Notes under the pieces: model-generated
The model's database searches: none
What the model was told of the DNA's origin: nothing
Seen by the model: the letters and a program-made list of their open reading frames with translations, nothing else
Position numbers and translations under genes: made by a program
NCBI RefSeq assembly: GCF_032917945.1
Contig: NZ_CP136624.1
Location: 4,340,001-4,404,000 of the forward strand
From: Bradyrhizobium sp. sBnM-33
GTDB lineage: Bacteria > Pseudomonadota > Alphaproteobacteria > Rhizobiales > Xanthobacteraceae
Direction of reading: 5' to 3'
Length of the DNA: 64,000 nt
Part shown: positions 35,323 to 45,849 of the stretch, in pieces
Layout of the letters: each line of letters begins with the position of its first letter
Numbering within the stretch: the first letter of the stretch is position 1

Positions 35323-35721
35323 ATGCCCCGCGTGCTTGTTGTTGACGATCAGGCCGACGTCCGTACGATGATTTCCATCGTGCTGCGCATCCATCGTTTC
35401 GAAATCGTCGAGGCAGACAGCGCTGCATCCGCACTGAAGCTGTTCGAAGATACGAGCTTCGACCTTGCGATCGTTGACATCTTTCTGCAGGGCACCAACG
35501 GCTCCGATCTGATTGCAGCGATGCGCGCCCGCGTGCCGGGTCTGCCCGTCGTTGCGATTTCGGGCATGACCGCGCTGGACTTTCTGTCCGAAGCGCCAGA
35601 ACTTTCCGACGTCATTTGTCTGCAGAAGCCGTTTCGTCCGCCGGATTTGATGTGTGCGATCGAAACGGCGATGGGACCGGCCCGGCCGCAAGGCGGTGCT
35701 GTAGCAGGGGCAGCGCTTTAG
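35323..35721 (+). CDS. Single-domain response regulator
   Basis: A 132-residue receiver-only protein with VVDDQADVRTM, the acceptor aspartate in LAIVDIFLQGTNGSD, and the lysine in CLQKPFRPPDL. It starts at ATG 35323 after GGGAGG; the short C-terminal tail (GPARPQGGAVAGAAL) is disordered. It lies between three large sensor kinases and is transcribed opposite to them. It may receive phosphate from one of them. Confidence 0.9.
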   Translation: MPRVLVVDDQADVRTMISIVLRIHRFEIVEADSAASALKLFEDTSFDLAIVDIFLQGTNGSDLIAAMRARVPGLPVVAISGMTALDFLSEAPELSDVICLQKPFRPPDLMCAIETAMGPARPQGGAVAGAAL

Positions 35722-35776
35722 CAGACCGGCGTCTGGCAACAGCTTCCGCATGCCCGCTGGTCCGTCCAACGCCGCC

Positions 35777-37273
35777 TTACCGCTCGGCGCGCCGCAGGCC
35801 ATTGTTATCTACAGCAGCCTCGATGAGCGAAACCGGATCGACGGCAAACTGCCGTTGCGACAACGGCACCGACAGGCGGCAAACGAGTCCTTCCGGGCGC
35901 CAGTCGAATTCCGCCCGGCCACCAAGCTGCGACTCGATGCTGGCGATGACGCTTCTGGTTCCGAACCCTCGTGACACCGGTTTCTCGACATGTGGCCCAC
36001 CGGTCTCCGCCCATAGGATCTTGAGAAGGCCCGCCTGGTCTTCCCAACTCACCGACAGCCGGCCCGACAGCGCAGACAGCGCGCCGTACTTCGCCGAATT
36101 GGTGACGAGTTCGTGCAGGGCCAGTGCAACCGTCTGAGCCGTCGCCGGCTCGAGATGGATCTCCGGGCCGGACAAGTCGATCTGGTCGCCGGTGGAGTAG
36201 GGCGCCAGCTCCTCATCGATCAGTTTGCGTATTTCGGCGCCTTGCCAGCTCGAGAGCGAGAGTACGGTGTGCACACGCGCAAGCGCATTGATGCGTCCTT
36301 CGACGGAACGGACGTAGCTCTTCACATTGTCGCCGCGCGTCAATCGGACAATGGATTGCGCGAGCGCCAGCGCGTTCTTGGCGCGGTGATCGACTTCCCG
36401 CGCCAGCAGGCTTTGCCGCTCCTCGGCCTGCTTGCGTTCGGTAATGTCGACGGTGACACCGCTGACGCGGATGACGCGGCCACCCTTGTCGGTGCTTGCC
36501 GCCGCCGTTCCCGCGCACCAGCGCACCTCGCCATTCGGCCGGATGATGCGGAATTCCGCTTCATATGATTTTGCGCCCCGGGCGAAGCTGGCCCACGCCT
36601 CGTGCAATTCATGAACGTCGTCGGGGTGAATCAGCGCCTGGATGTTGGCTGGCGTCAGTTCGAACGTGGCGGGATCGACACCGAGGATCTGATACTGGCC
36701 CTCGTCCCACATGAAGTCGCCATTGACCCAGTCCCAGTCCCATGAGCCCATCTTTCCGGCCGCGATCGCCAGGCTGCGGCGCTGCTCGCTTTCCAGAAGC
36801 CTGGCGTGCGACTCCTCGAGTTCTGCGGTGCGAGCGCGAACCCGGTCCTCCAGTTCGACGTTGAGCCGTTCGAGTTGGCGCGTTTTGCGATAGAGCTCCG
36901 CGAACACCTTGATCTTGGCGCGCAACACTTCCGGCACGACAGGCACCGGAACGTAGTCGACCGCGCCCATCTCGTAGCCGCGCAGCCGGTCGATATCGCT
37001 GACCTGGATCGCGGAGATAAAGATCATCGCCGTCTTCTGGAAGCGGGGATGTTCGCGGATCATGGCGGCGAGCTCGAACCCGTCGAGTTCCGGCATGCAG
37101 ACGTCGACCAGGATGATGGCAACATCGTTCTTGAGCAGGAACTCGAGCGCTTCACGCCCGGACGAGGCCTTGACCAGGTTCTCGCCGAGTTCTTTCAGGA
37201 TGACCTCGTAGGCGAGCAGCTTCGCCGGCTGATCGTCAACCAGAAGAATGTTTACCTTCTCTTGATCCATCAT
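35777..37273 (-). CDS. Receiver-PAS-HWE histidine kinase
   Basis: A 498-residue soluble protein. Receiver at residues 5-125 (LLVDDQPAKLL; acceptor Asp in ILVDVCMPELDGFE), a coiled coil (about 125-165), a PAS_3-type domain (about 170-295, ILGVDPATFELTPANIQALIHPDD) and an HWE kinase core with the acceptor histidine in REVDHRAKNALALAQSIV near residue 305, LHELVTNSAKYGALS and GFGTRSVI. HWE kinases in alphaproteobacteria commonly feed the general stress response or light and redox inputs. It starts 13 bases after the stop of the giant kinase gene, so both are likely on one transcript and may relay phosphate. Confidence 0.93.
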   Translation of the reverse strand: MMDQEKVNILLVDDQPAKLLAYEVILKELGENLVKASSGREALEFLLKNDVAIILVDVCMPELDGFELAAMIREHPRFQKTAMIFISAIQVSDIDRLRGYEMGAVDYVPVPVVPEVLRAKIKVFAELYRKTRQLERLNVELEDRVRARTAELEESHARLLESEQRRSLAIAAGKMGSWDWDWVNGDFMWDEGQYQILGVDPATFELTPANIQALIHPDDVHELHEAWASFARGAKSYEAEFRIIRPNGEVRWCAGTAAASTDKGGRVIRVSGVTVDITERKQAEERQSLLAREVDHRAKNALALAQSIVRLTRGDNVKSYVRSVEGRINALARVHTVLSLSSWQGAEIRKLIDEELAPYSTGDQIDLSGPEIHLEPATAQTVALALHELVTNSAKYGALSALSGRLSVSWEDQAGLLKILWAETGGPHVEKPVSRGFGTRSVIASIESQLGGRAEFDWRPEGLVCRLSVPLSQRQFAVDPVSLIEAAVDNNGLRRAER

Positions 37274-37286
37274 CTGCTTACGCCGG

Positions 37287-40200
37287 TCAGCGGTGCAACC
37301 ACATTCGGATGGCGAGCAGCAACTGCTCGGTATTGACGGGTTTGGCGAGATAGTCCGAAGCGCCGGCTTCGAGGCATTTCTCGCGGTCGCCCTTCATCGC
37401 CTTGGCGGTCAACGCAATGATCGGCAGGCGGCTGAAGGACGGATTTTCGCGGATCACGCCGATGGTTTGATATCCATCCATCTGCGGCATCATGATATCC
37501 ATCAGCACGATTGCGATGTTTGGGGTAGACTCGACCAGCGCAATGGCCTCGTGGCCGGTGGTCGCGGTCAGCACCTTCATCCCGCGTCGTTCTAGAACGC
37601 TTGATAGTGCGAAAATGTTGCGGGCGTCGTCGTCAACCAGAAGCGCGGTCTTGCCAACAAGATCCTCATCGGAGCTATTGAGCTTTTCGAGCATTCTCTG
37701 CTTTTCGACGGGCAATTCCGTGATCACACGGTGCAAAAACAGCGACGTTTCGTCGAGCAGGCGTTCCGGCGACTCGACGCCTTTCACCACGATGCTTCTC
37801 GCCATGGTGTGAAGTTCCGCGTCTTCCTCGGCCGAAAGTTCCCGCCCCGTGAACACCACGACCGGCACGTTCGACAGCACTTCGTCGTTGCGAAGCCGGT
37901 CGAGCACCTCGAAGCCGCTCATGTCAGGCAATCGCAGATCGAGCACGACGCAGTCGCAGGGTTGATTCCGCAGCGTCGACAATGCATCGGCGCCAGTGTC
38001 GGCGGTGAGGATCTCGATGTCGTCGTGTCCAAGCAATTCGGTGATGCTCATCTGCTCGGCGGCATTGTCCTCCACAATAAGCAGGCGCTTGCGGCGAGGT
38101 TTAGCGTATTCCTTGATTTGCGACAGCGCCGCGCTGACGCCCTCGGTCGTGGTCGGCTTGTTGACGAAGGAAAACGCGCCGCGCGCCAGCGCATGCTGGC
38201 GGTCTTCGTCGAGCGTGATGATCTGCACCGGAATGTGCCGCGTCAGCGGATTGTGCTTGAGTTGGCTCAGCACGGTCCAGCCCAGCATGTCAGGCAGGAA
38301 CACGTCGAGCGAGACCGCTGTCGGCTGGAACTGCTTGGCGAGCTCAAGGGCTTCGGCGCCGCGGCTCGCGACCAGCACCTTGAAGCCCTTGTCGCGGGCC
38401 AGATCGATCAGCACCCGCGCATAATGCGGATCGTCCTCGACGATCAGGAGGATGGTGTCTCCCGGCGCGAGGTTGAGGCGGTCGTCCGGCAATTGCTCGA
38501 CGGCCCGCTCCTGCGTTGGGGTGGCTTGCAGCGCCGGCGCGGACGTGAACGGCGACGGGGCAGCGATGCGCGGCGCGATCGTGGGGCCGGAATATTTCAG
38601 CGGCAAATAGAGCACGAAGGTGCTGCCCTTGCCGGGTGCGCTGCGCAGATGGATTTCGCCGCCGAGCAGGCTCGCGAGCTCGCGGCTGATGGCAAGGCCG
38701 AGACCGGTGCCGCCGTATTTGCGGCTGGTGCCGGCGTCCGCCTGCTGGAACGCCTCGAAGATCAGTTTCTGCTTCTCCAAGGGAATGCCGATGCCGGTAT
38801 CCGTCACCTCGAAGGCGACGACGGCGGGGGCGTGATTGAGGATCGGGTGTTCGGCGCTCCAGCCGCCGACGGCTGCCGATACGCTCAGCTTTACGCCACC
38901 CTCCGCGGTGAACTTGAACGCGTTCGACAGCAGGTTCTTCAGCACCTGCTGCAGCCGCTTGGAGTCGGTGACCATGCTGCGAGGAAGGTTCTCGTCGACA
39001 TTGATGTTGAACGAGAGGTGGCGGTTTTCGGCCTCGTGCTTGAACGGGCGGCCGACCGTCTCCAGCAGGCTCGACGTCAGGATTTCCTCGGCATCGACCG
39101 TCACCGTGCCGGATTCGATCTTCGACAGGTCGAGAATGTCGCTGATCAGGTTGAGAAGATCGGTGCCGGCGCCGTGAATGGTGCGGGCGAACTCGACCTG
39201 CTTGGCCGACAGATTGCCGTCGGGATTTTCGGTGAGCTGCTGGCCGAGGATCAGGATGCTGTTGAGCGGCGTCCGCAGCTCGTGCGACATGTTGGCGAGG
39301 AATTCGGACTTGTACTTCGATGTCAGCGCAAGTTCCGTTGCCTTTTCCTCAAGCGCGCGCCGCGCCTGTTCGATTTCCTGGTTCTTTCGTTCCACCTCGA
39401 CGTTGCGTTCGGCGAGCTGCTGGGCCTTCTGCTCGAGCTGTTCGTTGGTCTGCTGCAATTCCTTCTGCTGCGTTTGCAGTTCGCCGGCGAGCTGCTGGGA
39501 TTGCTTCAACAGACCCTCGGTCTGCATCGTGGCCTCGATCGAGTTGAGCACGATGCCGATGCTGTCGGTGAGTTGCTCCAGGAAGGTCATCTGTGACGTC
39601 GTGAACGATGAGATCGAGGAAAGCTCGATCACGGCCTTCACCTGATTCTCGAACAGCACCGGAAGCACGACGATGTTCTTCGGAATCACGCGCAGCAACG
39701 CCGAATTCACCGGCGCCGTATCGCTCGGAATGTCCGATACCAGCCGCTGGCGCTTGTCCATGGCGCATTGGCCGATCAATCCTTCACCGAACTGAACGAC
39801 CTGCGGATGCGGACGGGCGCCGTCGCCGGCGTAGGAGGAGAGCAGGTGCAATTGCGGGATGTCGGCGTTCTCGACCTGATAAATCACGCCCATATGCGCG
39901 TTGACGAGCGGCGCCAGTTCGGTCAGCAGCAGCCGGCCGACCGTGGAGAGTTCGCGCTGGCCCTGCAACATGTTGGTGAATCTTGCGAGGTTTGTCTTCA
40001 GCCAGTCCTGCTCGGTGTTCACCTGGGTGGTGAGCCGCAGGTTGCCGATCATCGTGTTGATGTTGTCTTTGAGTTCGGCGACTTCGCCGCGGGCGTCGAC
40101 CTGGATCGAGCGGGTCAGGTCGCCCTTGGTCACGGCGGTCGCCACTTCGGCGATCGCGCGCACCTGCGAGGTCAGGTTGGCGGCGAGCAGGTTGACGTTG

Positions 40201-43200
40201 CCGGTGAGATCCTTCCAGGTACCGGCCGCGCCGGGCACGTTGGCCTGGCCGCCGAGGCGTCCCTCGACGCCGACTTCGCGCGCCACGCTGGTGACCTGAT
40301 CGGCAAAGGTCGCAAGCGTCTCGGTCATGTTGTTGATGGTGTCGGCAAGGGCTGCGACTTCGCCCTTCGATTTCACCGTCAGGTTCTGCTTCAGGTCACC
40401 GTTGGCGACCGCGGTCACGACCTTGACGATGCCGCGGACCTGCTCGGTCAAGTTCGCCGCCATGAAGTTGACGGTATCGGTCAGGTCCTTCCAGGTGCCG
40501 GCGACGCCGGGGACCTGTGCCTGACCGCCGAGCTTGCCCTCGGTGCCGACCTCGCGCGCCACGCGCGTCACTTCGCCGGCAAAGGCGTTGAGCTGGTCGA
40601 CCATCGTGTTGATGGTGTTCTTCAGTTCGAGAATTTCGCCCTTCACGTCGACGGTGATCTTGCGCGACAGGTCGCCGCGGGCGACCGCCGTGGTGACTTC
40701 GGCAATGTTGCGGACCTGCGTGGTGAGGTTGGCCGCCAAGAGGTTGACGTTGTCGGTCAGATCCTTCCAGGTGCCGCCGACGCCGGGCACCACGGCCTGG
40801 CCACCGAGCCGTCCCTCGGTGCCGACCTCGCGCGCCACGCGCGTCACTTCGGCAGCGAAGGAGCGTAGCTGCTCGACCATCGTATTGAGGGTATCCTTCA
40901 GCAGCAGGATCTCGCCGCGGACGTCCACCGTGATCTTCTTGGAGAGGTCGCCGCCGGCGATGGCGGTTGCGACCTCGGCGATGTTGCGCACCTGTGCCGT
41001 CAGGTTCGAGGCCATGAAGTTGACGTTGTCGGTCAGGTCCTTCCAGGTGCCGGCGACTTCCGGCACCTGGGCTTGGCCGCCGAGCTTGCCTTCGGTGCCA
41101 ACCTCGCGCGCCACGCGCGTCACTTCCGACGCGAAGGCGTTGAGCTGGTCCACCATCGTGTTGACGGTGTTCTTCAGTTCGAGAATCTCGCCCTTGACGT
41201 CGACGGTGATCTTCTTCGACAGGTCACCCTTCGCCACCGCCGTGGTCACCTCGGCGATGTTGCGGACCTGGCCGGTAAGGTTGCCGGCCATCGAGTTGAC
41301 GTTGTCGGTGAGGTCCTTCCAGGTGCCGGCGACGCCGGGCACGTTGGCCTGGCCGCCGAGCCGCCCCTCGGTGCCGACCTCGCGCGCCACGCGGGTCACT
41401 TCGCCCGCGAAGCGGTTGAGCTGGTCGACCATCGTGTTGAGCGTTTCCTTGAGCTGCAGGATTTCGCCGCGCACGTCGACCGTGATTTTTCGCGACAGGT
41501 CGCCGCCGGCAATCGCGGTCGCCACTTCTGCGATGTTGCGGACCTGGGCGGTGAGGTTGCCCGCCATCGAATTCACGCTATCGGTCAAATCCTTCCAGGT
41601 GCCGGCGACGCCGGTCACCTGGGCCTGACCGCCGAGCTTGCCGTCGGTGCCGACTTCGCGCGCCACGCGCGTCACTTCGCTCGCAAAGGCGTTGAGCTGG
41701 TCGACCATCGTGTTCAGCGTTTCCTTCAACTGAAGGATTTCGCCTGAGACGTTCACCGTGATCTTCTTCGACAGGTCGCCCTTGGCCACCGCGGTCGCAA
41801 CCTCGGCGATGTTGCGGACCTGCCCGGTCAGGTTTGAGGCCATCGAGTTGACGCTGTCGGTGAGATCCTTCCAGGTGCCGGCGACGCCGCGCACCAGCGC
41901 CTGGCCGCCGAGCTTGCCCTCGGTGCCGACTTCGCGCGCCACGCGCGTCACTTCACCGGCGAAGGCGTTGAGCTGGTCCACCATCGTATTGATGGTGTCC
42001 TTCAGTTCCAAAATTTCGCCGCGCACGTCCACCGTGATCTTCTTCGACAGGTCGCCATTGGCGACCGCCGTTGTCACCTCGGCGATGTTGCGGACCTGCG
42101 CCGTCAGGTTGGAGGCCATCGAGTTGACGCTCTCGGTCAGGTCCTTCCAGGTGCCGGCGACGCCGAGCACGTTGGCCTGACCGCCAAGCCGTCCCTCGGT
42201 GCCGACCTCGCGCGCCACGCGCGTCACTTCGCCAGCAAATGCATTGAGCTGGTCGACCATGGTGTTGAGCGTTTCCTTCAACTGAAGGATTTCGCCCGAG
42301 ACGTTCACGGTGATCTTCTTGGAGAGGTCGCCGCCGGCAATGGCGGTCGCGACATCGGCGATGTTGCGGACCTGCGCCGTCAGGTTGGAGGCCATGAAGT
42401 TGACGTTGTCGGTGAGGTCCTTCCAGGTGCCGGCCACACCAGGCACCTGGGCCTGACCGCCGAGCTTGCCTTCGGTGCCGACCTCGCGGGCGACGCGCGT
42501 CACTTCCGATGCGAACGAGTTGAGCTGGTCGACCATCGTGTTGATGGTGTCCTTCAACTCGAGGATTTCGCCGCGGACGTCGACCGTGATCTTGCGCGAG
42601 AGGTCGCCGCGGGCGACCGCGGTGGTGACGTTGGCGATGTTGCGGACCTGTGCGGTGAGGTTGCCGCACATCGCGTTCACGGAGTCGGTGAGGTCCTTCC
42701 AGGTGCCGGCGACGCCGGGAACAATCGCCTGGCCGCCGAGCTTGCCGTCGGTGCCGACTTCGCGCGCCACGCGCGTCACTTCGGAAGCAAAGGAGCGGAG
42801 CTGGTCCACCATCGTGTTGATGGCTTCCTTGAGCTGCAGGATCTCGCCGCGGACGTCGACAGTGATCTTCTTCGACAGGTCGCCATTGGCGACCGCAATG
42901 GTAACTTCGGCGATGTTGCGAACCTGGCCGGTGAGGTTGTTGGCCATCGAGTTGACGCTCTCGGTCAGGTCTTTCCAGACGCCGGTCACTTCCGGCACCT
43001 GGGCCTGGCCGCCGAGCTTGCCCTCGGTGCCGACCTCGCGCGCCACGCGCGTCACTTCCGAGGTGAACACGCCGAGCTGCTTGATCATCGTGTTGACGAT
43101 GGTGGCAGACTGCAGAAATTCGCCGCCCAGCGGGCGGCCGTCGACGTCGAGCTTCACGGTCTGCAGCAGGTCGCCCTGTGCCACCGCAGCGACCGCGCGC

Positions 43201-43577
43201 GTGACTTCACGGGTCGGCCACAGCAGGTCGTCGATCAGCGTGTTGACGGATCCCTCCATGTCCGCCCACGAACCACTGGAGAGATCGAATTTGACGCGCT
43301 GGCGCGTCTTGCCTTCACGCCCCACCACCTGGCCGACATGCTCCAGTTGCTGCGCCATGCGCTGGTTGGCGGCGACGATTTCGTTGAAGGTATCGGCAAT
43401 CTTGCCCTCGATGCCGAGGTGATCGCCGGTCATGCGTACCGAGAAATCGCCCGCGCGCATCGCCTGCAAAGCGTGCAAAAGATCCTGCATCGGATCGGAC
43501 GTGCCGTTGGTGGGAGGTGGTTTGGATTTGGCGACCCGGCGAGCGGAGGGTGATGCTCCAGGGGAAAGATCACTCAT
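37287..43577 (-). CDS. Giant poly-HAMP hybrid histidine kinase with three receiver domains (2,096 aa)
   Basis: A very large cytoplasmic hybrid kinase with no membrane segment. Residues about 35-1190 consist of 13 canonical HAMP modules (pattern [20 protein letters not shown]) alternating with 12 HAMP-like linkers (pattern [20 protein letters not shown]). Then come a GAF-like domain (about 1215-1350), a coiled coil (about 1355-1425), HisKA with [20 protein letters not shown] near 1437, HATPase ([20 protein letters not shown]), and three receivers (about 1710-1825, 1830-1945 and 1975-2090) with [16 protein letters not shown] and [12 protein letters not shown]. The layout resembles fungal group III (Nik1-type) osmosensor kinases, which have 5-9 HAMP units. 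Length and repeat number are exceptional. Confidence 0.95.
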   Translation of the reverse strand: MSDLSPGASPSARRVAKSKPPPTNGTSDPMQDLLHALQAMRAGDFSVRMTGDHLGIEGKIADTFNEIVAANQRMAQQLEHVGQVVGREGKTRQRVKFDLSSGSWADMEGSVNTLIDDLLWPTREVTRAVAAVAQGDLLQTVKLDVDGRPLGGEFLQSATIVNTMIKQLGVFTSEVTRVAREVGTEGKLGGQAQVPEVTGVWKDLTESVNSMANNLTGQVRNIAEVTIAVANGDLSKKITVDVRGEILQLKEAINTMVDQLRSFASEVTRVAREVGTDGKLGGQAIVPGVAGTWKDLTDSVNAMCGNLTAQVRNIANVTTAVARGDLSRKITVDVRGEILELKDTINTMVDQLNSFASEVTRVAREVGTEGKLGGQAQVPGVAGTWKDLTDNVNFMASNLTAQVRNIADVATAIAGGDLSKKITVNVSGEILQLKETLNTMVDQLNAFAGEVTRVAREVGTEGRLGGQANVLGVAGTWKDLTESVNSMASNLTAQVRNIAEVTTAVANGDLSKKITVDVRGEILELKDTINTMVDQLNAFAGEVTRVAREVGTEGKLGGQALVRGVAGTWKDLTDSVNSMASNLTGQVRNIAEVATAVAKGDLSKKITVNVSGEILQLKETLNTMVDQLNAFASEVTRVAREVGTDGKLGGQAQVTGVAGTWKDLTDSVNSMAGNLTAQVRNIAEVATAIAGGDLSRKITVDVRGEILQLKETLNTMVDQLNRFAGEVTRVAREVGTEGRLGGQANVPGVAGTWKDLTDNVNSMAGNLTGQVRNIAEVTTAVAKGDLSKKITVDVKGEILELKNTVNTMVDQLNAFASEVTRVAREVGTEGKLGGQAQVPEVAGTWKDLTDNVNFMASNLTAQVRNIAEVATAIAGGDLSKKITVDVRGEILLLKDTLNTMVEQLRSFAAEVTRVAREVGTEGRLGGQAVVPGVGGTWKDLTDNVNLLAANLTTQVRNIAEVTTAVARGDLSRKITVDVKGEILELKNTINTMVDQLNAFAGEVTRVAREVGTEGKLGGQAQVPGVAGTWKDLTDTVNFMAANLTEQVRGIVKVVTAVANGDLKQNLTVKSKGEVAALADTINNMTETLATFADQVTSVAREVGVEGRLGGQANVPGAAGTWKDLTGNVNLLAANLTSQVRAIAEVATAVTKGDLTRSIQVDARGEVAELKDNINTMIGNLRLTTQVNTEQDWLKTNLARFTNMLQGQRELSTVGRLLLTELAPLVNAHMGVIYQVENADIPQLHLLSSYAGDGARPHPQVVQFGEGLIGQCAMDKRQRLVSDIPSDTAPVNSALLRVIPKNIVVLPVLFENQVKAVIELSSISSFTTSQMTFLEQLTDSIGIVLNSIEATMQTEGLLKQSQQLAGELQTQQKELQQTNEQLEQKAQQLAERNVEVERKNQEIEQARRALEEKATELALTSKYKSEFLANMSHELRTPLNSILILGQQLTENPDGNLSAKQVEFARTIHGAGTDLLNLISDILDLSKIESGTVTVDAEEILTSSLLETVGRPFKHEAENRHLSFNINVDENLPRSMVTDSKRLQQVLKNLLSNAFKFTAEGGVKLSVSAAVGGWSAEHPILNHAPAVVAFEVTDTGIGIPLEKQKLIFEAFQQADAGTSRKYGGTGLGLAISRELASLLGGEIHLRSAPGKGSTFVLYLPLKYSGPTIAPRIAAPSPFTSAPALQATPTQERAVEQLPDDRLNLAPGDTILLIVEDDPHYARVLIDLARDKGFKVLVASRGAEALELAKQFQPTAVSLDVFLPDMLGWTVLSQLKHNPLTRHIPVQIITLDEDRQHALARGAFSFVNKPTTTEGVSAALSQIKEYAKPRRKRLLIVEDNAAEQMSITELLGHDDIEILTADTGADALSTLRNQPCDCVVLDLRLPDMSGFEVLDRLRNDEVLSNVPVVVFTGRELSAEEDAELHTMARSIVVKGVESPERLLDETSLFLHRVITELPVEKQRMLEKLNSSDEDLVGKTALLVDDDARNIFALSSVLERRGMKVLTATTGHEAIALVESTPNIAIVLMDIMMPQMDGYQTIGVIRENPSFSRLPIIALTAKAMKGDREKCLEAGASDYLAKPVNTEQLLLAIRMWLHR
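40007..43046. repeat. Coding tandem repeat array, 276-bp period, 11 units
   Basis: Within the poly-HAMP kinase gene, a 92-codon unit is repeated eleven times at an exact 276-base spacing, for example CTCGCGCGCC at 40551 and 43035 are nine periods apart. Units are highly similar in DNA, especially around the TGGAAGGACCTGAC-encoding stretch, indicating duplication or ongoing gene conversion. Such arrays can expand or contract. Confidence 0.95.
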
Positions 43578-43772
43578 GGTGTTTCCTTGGCCAGTTCGCG
43601 CAAATCATTTCGGCTGAAATGCGATTTCACAAATAGACCGCTGCCCCCGCGGCAGATCAAGCTGGAATAACGGTTAAGGTCGTGAAATCAATGACATGGA
43701 ACTCAGCCCGGTTTGCTCAATGCGCCGGGAACCCAATTGTTCCAACGGGTTAAAAATTTTTTGGAACCCGAA

Positions 43773-43801
43773 ATGAAAACGCCCCGGCGAGCCGGGGCGT
43801 T
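43773..43801 (-). terminator. Rho-independent terminator after the liv binding-protein gene
   Basis: A 10-bp perfect stem (43778-43787 with 43792-43801, loop CGAG) followed on the minus strand by TTTTC. It lies 33 bases after the stop of the binding protein gene. Confidence 0.88.
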
Positions 43802-43834
43802 CGATGTTCTGATCGGCGCTGATCGTCGAAGTGA

Positions 43835-44953
43835 TCAGGACCCCTTCGGATTGATTTCGGTGTAGTTGCCCTTGGCGTCCCACTTGTAGACGACGTAGTC
43901 GATCACCTTGATGTCCCCCTTAGCATCGAAGCCCAGCTTGCCCAGCACGGTGTCCCATTCGCCGGCCTTGATGGTTTCCATGACCTTTTTCGGCTCGGTG
44001 GTTTTCGCTTTCGCCACCGCCTGCGTCCACACCTGCATCGCCGCGTAGGTGTAGAGGGTGTAGCCTTCGGGATCGATGTTCTTGGCCTTGAACTTCTCGA
44101 CGATCGCCTTGGCGGTCGGCTTGTTGCGCGGATCGGGACCGAAGGTGAACAGCGTGCCTTCCGCCGCCGGACCGGCGATCGAGGCGAACTCCTTGTCATT
44201 CAACGCGTCGCCCGCCATCAATACCGTCTTCAGGCCCTGGTCGCGCATCTGGCGCAGGATGAGGCCGGATTCCTGGTGGTAACCGCCAACAAAGACCAGA
44301 TCGATATTGTCGCGCTTCAGGCGCGACACGATCGCGTTAAAGTCCTTGTCGCCCTTGTTGTAGGATTCGAACATCTTCTCGGTGATGCCGGCCTTGTTGA
44401 GCGCCTTCTTGGTTTCGTCGGCGAGACCCTTGCCGTAAGTGGTCTTGTCGTTGAGGATGGCGACGTTCTTGCCCTTGTAGTTCTTGACGATGTAGTCGGC
44501 GGCAACCAGGCCCTGCTGGTCGTCGCGGCCGCAGACGCGCGCCACGTTCCACAGCTTGCGCTCGGTGAACAGCGGGTTGGTCGAGGCCGGCGTAATCTGC
44601 AGCACGTTGCCGTCGGCATAGGCTTCCGACGCCGGGATCGACGACGACGAGCAGAAGTGACCGGCAACAAACGGGATCTTGGCGCTGGCGAACTTTTCCG
44701 CGATCGAGCGCGCCTGCTTGGGATCGCAGGCATCGTCGCCGACCTGCAGCGCCAGCTTCTTGCCGAGCACGCCGCCGGCGGCGTTGATGTCGGCCACGAA
44801 TTGCTCGGCGCCGTTCTTCATCTGCCGGCCGAATGCGGATTCGCCGCCCGTCATCGGGCCCGCCACTGCGATGGAGATGTCCTGCGCCAGTGCCGTCGTC
44901 GATAGCGCCAGCGATGCGCCCAATGCCAGGCCGATGAGTTTCAGTGATTTCAT
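43835..44953 (-). CDS. Branched-chain amino-acid ABC transporter, substrate-binding protein
   Basis: A 372-residue periplasmic binding protein of the LivJ/LivK type, with a signal peptide (KSLKLIGLALGASLALSTTALAQ) and a type I fold. SIAVAGPMTGGESAFGRQM, VGDDACDPKQ and GHFCSSSSIPASE are typical ligand-pocket segments, and GVLGKKLALQVGDD marks the family. It is the last gene of the liv operon and ends at a strong terminator, so it could be expressed at a high level from its own promoter. The exact ligand (leucine/isoleucine/valine or another amino acid or aromatic acid) is uncertain. Confidence 0.93.
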   Translation of the reverse strand: MKSLKLIGLALGASLALSTTALAQDISIAVAGPMTGGESAFGRQMKNGAEQFVADINAAGGVLGKKLALQVGDDACDPKQARSIAEKFASAKIPFVAGHFCSSSSIPASEAYADGNVLQITPASTNPLFTERKLWNVARVCGRDDQQGLVAADYIVKNYKGKNVAILNDKTTYGKGLADETKKALNKAGITEKMFESYNKGDKDFNAIVSRLKRDNIDLVFVGGYHQESGLILRQMRDQGLKTVLMAGDALNDKEFASIAGPAAEGTLFTFGPDPRNKPTAKAIVEKFKAKNIDPEGYTLYTYAAMQVWTQAVAKAKTTEPKKVMETIKAGEWDTVLGKLGFDAKGDIKVIDYVVYKWDAKGNYTEINPKGS

Positions 44954-45111
44954 GAGATATCCTCGCAGTCAGTCGATTTCGGGAAACACCCGGCAGGCCG
45001 GGTACGAAAATCCCGCCCATTGTCGGCTGATTTTACGGCGAAGTCATCGGCAATTTTCAGGCAAATCCACGGTCCGTTCGCCGCATCTTGCCGCAGCGCG
45101 CGCCCGGGAGC

Positions 45112-45849
45112 CTATCCGCCGCTACGGCCGCCTTCCAGATAGGCGGCGCGGATTTCCGGGCGCTGCAGCAATTCGCTGCCGGTTCCGGAGAGCGTGATCA
45201 GGCCATTGACCATGACATAGCCGCGATGGGCCAGTTTCAGCGCGTGGTTGGCGTTCTGCTCGACGATCAGCACGGTCAGGCCGTCCTGCCGGTTCAGGGT
45301 CCGGATTGCATCGAAAATCTGCCGCGCGATCAGGGGGGCCAGCCCCAGCGACGGCTCATCCAGCATCAACAGGCGCGGCCGGCTCATCAGGGCCCGGCCG
45401 ATCGCCAGCATCTGCTGCTCGCCGCCGGACAGCGTGCCGCCGCGCTGGGTCATGCGTTCCTTCAGCCGCGGGAACAGCGCGAAGACGCGTTCCAGGCTGA
45501 TCGCCCGGTCGGCCTCGTTTGAGTCGGTGGCGTCGGCGCCCATCTGCAGGTTTTCCGCCACGCTCATGCGCGGGAAAATCCGGCGGCCCTCGGGCGATTG
45601 GGCAATCCGCAGCCGCGCAATCTCATGCGTCGGCACGCCGGTAATATCCCGGCCGTCGAATTCGATTCGGCCCGCGCGGGCACGGGGCCTGCCGAAGATC
45701 GTCATCATCAGCGTCGACTTGCCGGCACCGTTGGCACCGATCAGGGCGACGATCTCGCCTGCGTTGATGTCGAGGTCGACGCCTTTCAGCGCCTCGATCT
45801 TACCATAGGCCGCCCGCAGCGAGCGGATCGCGAGCAGGGGGTGAGTCAT
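45112..45849 (-). CDS. livF: Branched-chain amino-acid ABC transporter, ATP-binding protein LivF
   Basis: A 245-residue ABC ATPase of the LivF type. Walker A GANGAGKST near residue 39, the Q-loop, signature LSGGEQQMLAIGRAL near residue 140 and Walker B LLMLDEPSLGL are all intact. It works with LivG on the cytoplasmic face of the LivH-LivM channel. Its ATG overlaps by 4 bases the stop codon of a DUF559 nuclease gene inserted between livG and livF, so normal coupling to livG has been replaced by coupling to the inserted gene. Confidence 0.96.
   Translation of the reverse strand: MTHPLLAIRSLRAAYGKIEALKGVDLDINAGEIVALIGANGAGKSTLMMTIFGRPRARAGRIEFDGRDITGVPTHEIARLRIAQSPEGRRIFPRMSVAENLQMGADATDSNEADRAISLERVFALFPRLKERMTQRGGTLSGGEQQMLAIGRALMSRPRLLMLDEPSLGLAPLIARQIFDAIRTLNRQDGLTVLIVEQNANHALKLAHRGYVMVNGLITLSGTGSELLQRPEIRAAYLEGGRSGG

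Noticed and set aside
37731..39596. Long plus-strand open frame of 621 codons opposite the poly-HAMP kinase
   Set aside because: It is antisense to the kinase and receiver domains of an evident gene; its translation shows no family and it arises from high GC bias at third positions.
40007..43046. Possible CRISPR array or non-coding satellite
   Set aside because: The 276-base period is 92 codons of a continuous reading frame and encodes HAMP modules; no short repeats with unique spacers are present.
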